DNA from: an uncultured Prevotellaceae bacterium
Lineage (GTDB): Bacteria > Bacteroidota > Bacteroidia > Bacteroidales > Bacteroidaceae
NCBI GenBank assembly: GCA_946539635.1
Contig: CAMNHS010000093.1
Coordinates: forward strand, 1 to 5,289
Length of the DNA: 5,289 nt
Direction of reading: 5' to 3'
How positions within the stretch are numbered: the first letter of the stretch is position 1; each line of letters opens with the position of its first letter. Below, piece after piece: positions 1-5,289 of the stretch. Position numbers and translations under genes: made by a program. The notes under the pieces were generated by a model, which was not told where the DNA came from, searched no databases, and saw only the letters and a list, made by a program, of their open reading frames with translations.

Positions 1-122
1 GACATCTTCATGTTTACGATATTTGCACCAGCACGCAAACCCCAGTTAAACTGAGCTTGAGCCGGTGTAGCCATCAGCATTGTGAATGCTGCAATGGCTA
101 ATGACATGTAAAAATTCTTCAT
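1..122 (-). CDS. Secreted, probable outer-membrane beta-barrel protein (N-terminal fragment)
   Basis: Only the first 40 codons and two bases of the next lie in the window; the gene leaves at base 1. The start is an ATG at 122-120. The product begins MKNFYMSLAIAAFTMLMATP, a short basic n-region and a hydrophobic core, then AQAQ, a good signal peptidase I site (cleavage after residue 23, A-Q-A). The mature part starts QFNWGLRAGANIVNMKMS. An aromatic residue followed by W-G-x-R-A-G-x-N is typical of the first strand of small Bacteroidota outer-membrane barrels of the PorT-like type, so an outer-membrane barrel is likely, but this rests on about 17 mature residues. It follows gldN by 33 bp on the same strand, so it may be the last visible gene of the T9SS operon. 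Whether it takes part in secretion cannot be told from the fragment. Another secreted protein type is possible. Confidence 0.7.
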   Translation of the reverse strand, partial: MKNFYMSLAIAAFTMLMATPAQAQFNWGLRAGANIVNMKM

Positions 123-127
123 AGTTA

Positions 128-155
128 TTAACTTTTAATTCTTAATTCTTAGCTC
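128..155. repeat. Degenerate 7-bp tandem repeat between gldN and the downstream gene
   Basis: Four contiguous heptamers read on the plus strand as TTAACTT, TTAATTC, TTAATTC, TTAGCTC. The two central copies are identical, and the outer two differ from them at two positions each. The array ends exactly at the gldN stop codon (plus-strand tta at 156-158), which continues the TTA phase. It fills almost all of the 33-bp gap and ends six bases before the start codon of the next gene. It looks like a product of replication slippage in an AT-rich spacer. It forms no GC-rich hairpin, so it is not an obvious terminator. Confidence 0.6.
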
Positions 156-1352
156 TTAGTGCCTTTCTCTTCTGACGCTGACACGTGGAGAACCACTGCC
201 ACCAGAAGATTTACTCTTTGACGAAGACTTCTTGTTTACGTTTGTATTTTTAGCACGACGATTTGCCTTTGCAGCTTTCTTTGCTGCCTTAGGGTCAAGG
301 GCTAATTGAGCTTTGGCAATAGAATCGAGAGAATCCTTACGAACTTGGTCGCCCCAGATGTTTTCCTCAAAGGCTTTCAGTTCTGCCTCAATTCTTGCCT
401 GCTCTTTCTGCATAGCGGTATCATTAGGACAATATTGTGCTAGGGTCTTGCCCAACATGTTGTTGGTCTTATATATCTTGCCCTGATACATATTCTTAAC
501 GAAGTAATCATCAACAGACATTGTGGCAGCATTGTTGAGGTCGCTTGTCATAATGGTCTGCTTTGCAAGGAAAGGAGCAACATCGTCATACTTTACCCAG
601 AACAATGGGTACTTTGTCTCAACATCTCCGAAACCGTCGTCGCTACTCATGATAGGGCAGAGGGCCAATACCTTTGTGTGGAAGGTAGAAGAATACTGGT
701 CATAATATGATGTCTCCTTTACATAGTATGCCTTCACCTCCTTAGAAGGAATGTCGCTGTTGTCCAACTTCAGCTTGCCGTCCTTTCGTTCATAATAGAT
801 ATGATAGTTGTCGAGCAAAGCCAATGGCTTTAATAACGCGTCTGGTTCGAAACTCTCATTACCGTCAAGACGATATTCATAGGCCTTTACCTGTCCAGAG
901 AGCACAAGTTTGAACAGATATGTGAAAAGGTTCATCTGACTGCCGATAGGCTCTACAGGATAGTAGAGTCCGGCATTATCGCCTTTGGTGAGGTCTATTT
1001 CACGATATATGTCACGACGCCATACAACGTCTTCCTTCATCTGCATTGATGTAGGATATGATAACTGCGCACGAGTTGTGATGCCGTTAGCAGAAGTCTT
1101 TGCAGGTGTCTTTGCTGCAGTAGCCTTCTTCGGAGGTGCTACGCGCGCTTTCTTTGGTGCAGCTGGTGGTGTCACAGGCTTCACTTCTGGCTTTGTTTCA
1201 GGCTTCGCTTCTGCCTTTGCCTCTGTTACAGCCTTCTTCGGCGTACTCTTCACCTCCTGCTTCTTTTCTTTGGCAGCACGGCGTTGTGCTGGCTGTGCAT
1301 TTACTTGAAAAGCGAAAAGTGATAAGAACAGAAAAGAAAATACTAGTTTCAT
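156..1352 (-). CDS. gldN: GldN/PorN, periplasmic ring component of the type IX secretion system
   Basis: A 398-residue periplasmic protein. Known role: with the GldK lipoprotein it builds the ring on the inner face of the outer membrane and takes contact from the GldM rod. Residues 1-19 are a signal peptide (MKLVFSFLFLSLFAFQVNA, cleaved before QPAQ). Residues 20-92 are a Lys/Ala/Pro/Glu-rich, probably disordered linker. Residues about 95-335 are the GldN domain, with V-V-W-R-R-D-I-Y-R-E-I-D at 109-120, the Y-Y-P segment near 130 and the F-W-V-K-Y-D-D stretch at 251-257. After E-N-I-W-G-D (330-335) a basic, Ser-rich tail runs to the C-terminus, ending R-R-E-R-H. The ATG at 1352 opens directly on the signal peptide and lies 22 bp after gldM, so the start is secure; an AGG ten bases upstream may be a weak ribosome site. 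The stop is TAA. The identity is well supported by family features and by the K-L-M-N gene order. The long linker and tail are the variable parts. Confidence 0.95.
   Translation of the reverse strand: MKLVFSFLFLSLFAFQVNAQPAQRRAAKEKKQEVKSTPKKAVTEAKAEAKPETKPEVKPVTPPAAPKKARVAPPKKATAAKTPAKTSANGITTRAQLSYPTSMQMKEDVVWRRDIYREIDLTKGDNAGLYYPVEPIGSQMNLFTYLFKLVLSGQVKAYEYRLDGNESFEPDALLKPLALLDNYHIYYERKDGKLKLDNSDIPSKEVKAYYVKETSYYDQYSSTFHTKVLALCPIMSSDDGFGDVETKYPLFWVKYDDVAPFLAKQTIMTSDLNNAATMSVDDYFVKNMYQGKIYKTNNMLGKTLAQYCPNDTAMQKEQARIEAELKAFEENIWGDQVRKDSLDSIAKAQLALDPKAAKKAAKANRRAKNTNVNKKSSSKSKSSGGSGSPRVSVRRERH
1179..1226 (-). repeat. Four 12-bp tandem units in gldN encoding [T/A/P]-E-x-K
   Basis: In the coding direction the units are ACAGAGGCAAAG, GCAGAAGCGAAG, CCTGAAACAAAG and CCAGAAGTGAAG. 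They encode TEAK, AEAK, PETK and PEVK (GldN residues 43-58). The units are imperfect but keep GA(A/G) at the second codon and AAG at the fourth. They sit in the low-complexity linker just after the signal peptide. Copy number could vary between strains without breaking the frame. Confidence 0.75.
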
Positions 1353-1374
1353 ATTTTGATACCTATATTATTTA

Positions 1375-2925
1375 TTACTTTACAACGACTTCCATAGCAG
1401 TTGGCAACGTGCGGGCTATGCCGTCAGGACCGATTGCCTGAATGCTTGAAATATAGAATCGCTTGTTGCGTGACAACTTGCGGAAAGTGTCTTTTTGCCT
1501 TGCAGAGAAGTTGGCTCCATCGCTGACAACAGGGACTGCATTACCCATGTTGTCGAAGAATACTGCGGTAAATCCAGTAACCCTGAACTCGATGTCCAGC
1601 AATCCATCGTCGATAGCAGCTTTAAGAGTATTCACACCCATCAGGTTTGCCTTCGACATACCACCACCACGGAATCTGTCATCGCCAATCACGATATATG
1701 CAGTTGGGTCTGGCAATTTACGTACGTGGAAAGTGAACTGCCCCATCGGGAGAGGTCTTCCTGACTGTGAACTGGTAACAGAAATAGTGACATCTTTACC
1801 AACTGCACTTGGACGTGCGATATAATGTCCTGGGCCTGTTGGGGTGAGACTGCCACCACTCATCGTAGCAGCAACCTTGCTGAGAGGTACACCAGGAACA
1901 GAAACGCTAATTGGATTGCTATATCCCGCGTAGAGGACATTCATCAAGTCTGCGGAAACTGTTGCTGATGGGTCAACGACAGTATATTTCTGTTCAAAAT
2001 CACGACGTATTGTGGTACCAGAGGCGTCCAGCATTGTCATATATCCAGAGAAGGTGAAATCACCAGTCTTGCCAGTAGTAAATTCGTAGGTGCTATTGTG
2101 TAACTCTACCTTCCTGCCACCAATGAATACCTCTGGTTGACGAGTGGTATCAATGGCTGCCATAACGATTTGGGCAGAGAATTTGTCACCGCGGATAATG
2201 GTTTTCGCCTCCGGAATTACAAAGGCAGACAGTTTGTTGACGTGAATATCTTTGAGACTGATGTTTGAAGAAAGGGTGTGTAGCATTTCGCCTTCTGCAT
2301 AACGTACATCATTCTGCAGTTTTGACAGAAGAGTTACTGCTGCAGCCACAGGCATCTGCTCAAACATATATTCTGGCCAATTTTTGCCTAAAGCCTTTGC
2401 TTTCTTTGATACATTAGTAGAAAGATTGTCGTCAATGATTTTCTGAAGACGTTCGTCATTTAGCATAGCCTTTGCCTTGTAACGGAAATCTTCAATCATC
2501 TTCTGCAGTTTCTTTCCCTGTCCGTTGATAGGGGAGAGCATTACCTGCTCAGCAGCTTCAAGGTCTTCCTTGTTCTGGATGTTATGTATGTCGCCATCTT
2601 CGCCGTCGGCTTCCCTGACAATAGCAATCTTCAACTGTTCTGCAAAATTATACAAGCCATCACTCATCTTCTTCACCTCCTGAGCTCTCGCATACCATAC
2701 CCTTGTCTTCACAGGGTTATTACGCATTTGGGTTTCGAAGTTGTCGTAGATGTTTTTGTTTTCTGCGGAAGAGTTGTTGGTGGAGCGTCGTAGGCCCTCT
2801 TCTACAATAGAGAAACCATTGAGCACCTCCGTAGAGACATTCATTGCAAGCATCGCCATCAACACCACATACATGAGGTTGATCATCTTTTGGCGAGGGG
2901 AGACAGGTCGTTTCTTTATTGCCAT
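1375..2925 (-). CDS. gldM: GldM/PorM, inner-membrane-anchored periplasmic rod of the T9SS motor
   Basis: At 516 residues it is a normal length for the family. A short cytoplasmic N-terminus (MAIKKRPVSPRQKM) leads into one membrane helix at about residues 14-30 (INLMYVVLMAMLAMNV). Everything after it is periplasmic. Known architecture: a helical first domain (here about 36-220, rich in charged helices) and three beta-rich domains (here about 225-317, 320-402 and 403-516), making a dimeric rod that crosses the periplasm to the GldK/GldN ring. Arg11, just before the helix, matches in position the Arg reported as essential for motor function in GldM of gliding Flavobacteriia (P-R-Q-K-M-I-N-L-M-Y context). 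The ATG at 2925 lies 2 bp after the gldL stop, which suggests translational coupling. The stop is TAA, with no sign of frameshift. Confidence is high from the N-terminal signature, size and position. Confidence 0.96.
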   Translation of the reverse strand: MAIKKRPVSPRQKMINLMYVVLMAMLAMNVSTEVLNGFSIVEEGLRRSTNNSSAENKNIYDNFETQMRNNPVKTRVWYARAQEVKKMSDGLYNFAEQLKIAIVREADGEDGDIHNIQNKEDLEAAEQVMLSPINGQGKKLQKMIEDFRYKAKAMLNDERLQKIIDDNLSTNVSKKAKALGKNWPEYMFEQMPVAAAVTLLSKLQNDVRYAEGEMLHTLSSNISLKDIHVNKLSAFVIPEAKTIIRGDKFSAQIVMAAIDTTRQPEVFIGGRKVELHNSTYEFTTGKTGDFTFSGYMTMLDASGTTIRRDFEQKYTVVDPSATVSADLMNVLYAGYSNPISVSVPGVPLSKVAATMSGGSLTPTGPGHYIARPSAVGKDVTISVTSSQSGRPLPMGQFTFHVRKLPDPTAYIVIGDDRFRGGGMSKANLMGVNTLKAAIDDGLLDIEFRVTGFTAVFFDNMGNAVPVVSDGANFSARQKDTFRKLSRNKRFYISSIQAIGPDGIARTLPTAMEVVVK

Positions 2926-2927
2926 GA

Positions 2928-3821
2928 TTACATCTTTGGCATGTTAACAGTCATGGCCTCAATCATGCGACTATATATGCCGTTGAGTTCCTTAATCTTG
3001 TTTGCCATGATGTTAGTCTGCTCGTTGATAGAGTCTTGAGTTGTAATTTGTTGTGATGCTGATTTCAGTTGCATCTCATAGACACGTGCTATACCCGTCA
3101 GCGTACGGTTGAGATTTTCCATCTCTTCGCTGTCTACAGAAAGACGCTGGCTGAGTGCTGATACCTTCTCGAGGGTCTCATTAAGCTCGTTAAGACGATC
3201 TATGTATGCCTGTGTTACTTCTTCCATAGCATCTGCTGTCTCTTGTGATACAGCAGGGGCAGGTGCTCCGGTTACAGAAGTCGTGATAACACCTCCTGCT
3301 GGTTGAGAAACTGCTGGCTTCGCATCATTGTCAGAGCTGGCAGCAACTGGAACAACGTCAGGAGCCTTTGCACTTGCAGGTGCTGCACTGCCTCCGATAA
3401 CGCCATTGCCAATGATAACAGTACCTCCAACAAGACCAGAGGTCTCAGCAGGGATACTTGCCTTATTGCCAGCAGCGCCAGTAACAGAAGGGGCTATAAT
3501 AGCTGGGCCTGCGCCAGATGCAACATTTGCAGCATCTGCAGGGCTTAATTCCTCTTCCATGTGGTTGTCGAGAGTCATATCGATTGTCGTCTTGTCAAAT
3601 GGACGATCAAAGGCTGATATGAAGAATACGACTACCTCCGTTCCCATACCAATGAAAAGCATGAGATTTGCACCTGGCAGGTGGGTCAACTTAAAGAGGG
3701 TACCAAGAATTACGACTGCTGCTCCCCAAGAGTATGCATAGTTCAGGAATGTCTGTCCTGGAACACTATCCATCCACTTCTGCATGAAGTAGATGAAGTT
3801 TATTTTGCTGTATTGTGACAT
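2928..3821 (-). CDS. gldL: GldL/PorL, inner-membrane proton-channel subunit of the T9SS motor
   Basis: A 297-residue protein. Two membrane helices lie near the N-terminus (about residues 29-43 and 52-70), joined by the signature F-K-L-T-H-L-P-G (43-50). Known role: GldL forms a pentamer around two GldM helices and uses the proton motive force to drive rotation. Glu62 in helix 2 (G-T-E-V-V-V) corresponds to the membrane Glu reported as critical in this family. Tyr30, Lys44 and His47 match the other polar residues of the proton path. After the helices comes a cytoplasmic region: an Ala/Gly/Pro/Val-rich linker of roughly 100 residues (about 96-195), then a charged coiled-coil domain (about 196-290). 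The ATG at 3821 lies 9 bp after the gldK stop (spacer TTAAAGAAT, A-rich and without a Shine-Dalgarno, as is usual in Bacteroidota). The stop is TAA, 2 bp before gldM. The linker makes this protein longer than the compact members of the family, as far as I recall them. Confidence 0.95.
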   Translation of the reverse strand: MSQYSKINFIYFMQKWMDSVPGQTFLNYAYSWGAAVVILGTLFKLTHLPGANLMLFIGMGTEVVVFFISAFDRPFDKTTIDMTLDNHMEEELSPADAANVASGAGPAIIAPSVTGAAGNKASIPAETSGLVGGTVIIGNGVIGGSAAPASAKAPDVVPVAASSDNDAKPAVSQPAGGVITTSVTGAPAPAVSQETADAMEEVTQAYIDRLNELNETLEKVSALSQRLSVDSEEMENLNRTLTGIARVYEMQLKSASQQITTQDSINEQTNIMANKIKELNGIYSRMIEAMTVNMPKM

Positions 3822-3830
3822 ATTCTTTAA

Positions 3831-5289
3831 TTATCTTTTTTTCTTGCCTTTACTATTTACACTTGAAGAACTTGCCAGTGACCTGACACAACGGAAACCT
3901 ATATATGAGCGAGGTTGATTCTGGTATTCCCAAGAACGCCAAGCAGAGCGTATATAGCTCTCTGGGTCTTTCCAAGAACCACCACGTACACTCTTCTTCT
4001 TCATGCGGTATGGGTCTTCGAGGGCTGCCTTATACTCCAATTGTGGGTTGAGGTCATTCATAGCCTGCACTCCTGCTTCTGTATAGATGGTAGAGGTCCA
4101 TTCTGCTACGTTTCCAGCCATATCATACAGGCCATTGCTGTTTGCTGCATAGATACCTGTTTTGCTTGTTATCAGATTGCCGTCCTTGGTGTAATTACCA
4201 CGATCTGGTTTGAAGTTTGCATAGTAACATCCGTCGCCATTTTTCACATCAGTATTCTCCCATGGGAACTCTGTGCCGTCCTTACCACGGGCAGCAAATT
4301 CCCACTCTGCCTCTGTCGGGAGGCGATATCTCTGAATATAGCGTGCCTGACCACTGAGACCCTTGAGCAAGTAATCCGTACGCCATGCACAGAAGGCATT
4401 AGCCTGCTCCCATGTAACGCCAACTACTGGATAGTCATTGTAAGTTGGGTTAGAGAAATAGTTACGGAGGTACATCTCGTTGTCACTATTTGTGAAGTCG
4501 TTAACCCAACAGGTGGTGTCAGGATAGATGTTTATTATATAGGTATTGAGGAAATCCCATGGTCCTGAAAGCGGACGATTGATGGTCTCGCGAACAATGC
4601 GACCCTCATCGTCGATGTAAGCAGTATCCTTGGAAATCATTACGACCTCATTTTCATCGATTACCTTGTCAGTATTCAAATCACGCTCTCTTGCGTCAAG
4701 ACGATTCTTGCGCAGAGCAGCAGTGGTATAGTCGTAGATTTCATACTTATAATTCATCTGCGATGCATCAAGCAGCTTTTCGCCAGTAACAGGATTTGTG
4801 ATATAGAGCGACTCTATAGCACGCTGTTCATCCTCGTTAGGCTTGCGTGGGAGCTGCTTCTTCCAGTTCAGATGTGGGGTTACAGGATCACCGTTCTTGT
4901 CTTCGGTAATCATGTATGTCTCATCGCCACCATAAGCAGGATCTGCCAAGCGGGTGCGGAGAATACTGTCGTGAACCCACATGACAAACTGTCTGTACTT
5001 AGCGTTAGACACTTCGCGTTCGTCCATCCAGAAGCCATCTACAGAGATGTCCTTTGTAGGAACGGTCATACCCCATAGAGAGTCCTTCTTTTCAATACCC
5101 ATATGGAGGAAGCCACGGTTGATGAGAGTCATACCATAAGGTGTAGGCTCATTAAACCCTCTACCAGTGCTGCGTCCAGTCACTTCGCCTCCTTGAGAGG
5201 CATGAGTCAACTTACCACCAAAACAAGACACCATTACCAGCGATAAAGCCAATAATGATAAAAAGTGGCAAGCAAATAATGTTCTTTTC
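3831..5289 (-). CDS. gldK: GldK/PorK, outer-membrane lipoprotein of the T9SS ring (start just outside the window)
   Basis: The frame is open to the right edge and encodes, after the inferred Met, KRTLFACHFLSLLALSLVM and then V-S-C. This is a lipoprotein signal peptide with the lipid-bearing Cys as residue 23 (codon 5225-5223). Base 5289 supplies the G of the preceding codon, so an ATG at 5291-5289 is the likely start, giving 486 residues. Known role: GldK is a lipoprotein under the outer membrane that forms a ring with GldN. The fold is that of formylglycine-generating enzyme (FGE-sulfatase family). Its blocks (numbered from the inferred Met) are G-F-W-M-D-E-R-E-V-S-N at 86-96, Y-P-V-V-G-V-T-W at 287-294, R-L-P-T-E-A-E-W-E-F at 323-332, G-L-Y-D-M-A-G-N-V-A-E-W at 387-398, V-R-G-G-S-W at 435-440 and G-F-R-C-V-R at 465-470. 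The enzyme's catalytic cysteines are absent, so a structural role is expected. An insert at about 112-280 separates the first block from the rest. The C-terminus is Ser-rich and ends K-G-K-K-K-R. Confidence 0.95.
   Translation of the reverse strand, partial: KRTLFACHFLSLLALSLVMVSCFGGKLTHASQGGEVTGRSTGRGFNEPTPYGMTLINRGFLHMGIEKKDSLWGMTVPTKDISVDGFWMDEREVSNAKYRQFVMWVHDSILRTRLADPAYGGDETYMITEDKNGDPVTPHLNWKKQLPRKPNEDEQRAIESLYITNPVTGEKLLDASQMNYKYEIYDYTTAALRKNRLDARERDLNTDKVIDENEVVMISKDTAYIDDEGRIVRETINRPLSGPWDFLNTYIINIYPDTTCWVNDFTNSDNEMYLRNYFSNPTYNDYPVVGVTWEQANAFCAWRTDYLLKGLSGQARYIQRYRLPTEAEWEFAARGKDGTEFPWENTDVKNGDGCYYANFKPDRGNYTKDGNLITSKTGIYAANSNGLYDMAGNVAEWTSTIYTEAGVQAMNDLNPQLEYKAALEDPYRMKKKSVRGGSWKDPESYIRSAWRSWEYQNQPRSYIGFRCVRSLASSSSVNSKGKKKR
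5223..5289 (-). other. Lipoprotein signal peptide of GldK (signal peptidase II type)
   Basis: The segment codes for a basic start (K-R), a hydrophobic core (F-L-S-L-L-A-L-S-L-V-M) and the lipobox M-V-S-C, with Cys at 5225-5223. Met at -3 is unusual against the common Leu, but Bacteroidota lipoboxes are relaxed. An earlier Cys (residue 8, L-F-A-C) comes before the hydrophobic core and is a poor candidate. The segment shows that an internal TTG at 5252-5250 is not the start, because starting there would remove the basic n-region and half the core. Confidence 0.85.

Noticed and set aside
123..155. Possible terminator after gldN
   Set aside because: The spacer is AT-rich with only a five-base-arm palindrome and no GC stem followed by a T run.
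985..1308. Plus-strand open frame of 107 codons rich in Phe, Ala and Gly, resembling a membrane protein
   Set aside because: The hydrophobicity is the complement of the Lys/Ala/Pro-rich linker of gldN (Lys AAG read backwards gives CTT or TTC). It has no independent support.
1353..1374. Possible Bacteroidota promoter (TAnnTTTG type) in the gldM-gldN gap
   Set aside because: The only similar string, TATTTTG, lacks one base of spacing and lies on the plus strand, opposite to transcription.
3328..3741. Plus-strand open frame of 137 codons opposite gldL
   Set aside because: It lies fully antisense to gldL, whose membrane helices and signature motifs are clear. The frame stays open because of the Ala/Gly/Pro-rich linker codons on the other strand, and the product has no recognisable domain.
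3915..4568. Plus-strand open frame of 217 codons opposite gldK
   Set aside because: It is antisense to the conserved FGE-like blocks of gldK. The product is Cys-, Ile- and Val-rich without coherent membrane or domain structure, as expected for a shadow frame.
5244..5289. Earlier Cys (residue 8, L-F-A-C) as the GldK lipidation site
   Set aside because: It comes before the hydrophobic core, so there would be no functional h-region; Cys at residue 23 fits a lipoprotein leader far better.
1..5289. Mobile element, defence system or other novel system
   Set aside because: No transposase, integrase, terminal repeat, tRNA or nuclease-like frame is present; all five genes fit one conserved secretion cluster.

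Overview
This window is a compact, one-directional gene cluster, all on the minus strand. It encodes the core of the Bacteroidota type IX secretion system (T9SS, Por/Gld system). In the direction of transcription (right to left) the order is gldK/porK, gldL/porL, gldM/porM, gldN/porN, then the first 40 codons of a gene for a signal-peptide-bearing, probably beta-barrel outer-membrane protein. The K-L-M-N order, the protein families, the A-rich leaders without clear Shine-Dalgarno sequences, the moderate base composition and the exclusive use of TAA stops all point to Bacteroidota. The sequence style is closest to Bacteroidales such as Prevotella or a relative; this genus-level guess is an inference from protein style and was not tested.

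Layout: gldK runs from the right edge to 3831. Its reading frame stays open to the last base, and the real start is almost certainly an ATG whose G is base 5289, so only one or two bases of the gene are missing. gldL (3821-2928), gldM (2925-1375) and gldN (1352-156) follow with gaps of 9, 2 and 22 bp, which is the spacing of a single operon. The longest gap, 33 bp, follows gldN. It holds a degenerate 7-bp tandem repeat and a small palindrome, then the start of the partial outer-membrane gene, which leaves the window at base 1. No stretch lacks a gene for more than 33 bp. No RNA gene, mobile element, CRISPR array or clear terminator was seen. Any operon promoter would lie to the right of the window.

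How the parts work together, from knowledge of the family: GldL (two inner-membrane helices) and GldM (one inner-membrane helix plus a long periplasmic rod) form a proton-driven rotary motor. GldM reaches through the periplasm toward the GldK lipoprotein and GldN, which form a ring under the outer membrane next to the secretion pore. The residues reported as important for the motor are present: a Glu in GldL helix 2, the Tyr/Lys/His set of helix 1, and the Arg just before the GldM helix.

The system itself is well known, so I do not claim an undescribed system. The points worth a second look are local: an EF-hand-like loop in an insert of GldK, loss of the catalytic cysteines in its FGE-like fold, long low-complexity linkers in GldL and GldN (one built on a four-copy 12-bp DNA repeat), matching basic tails on the two ring proteins, and the heptamer repeat before the downstream gene.
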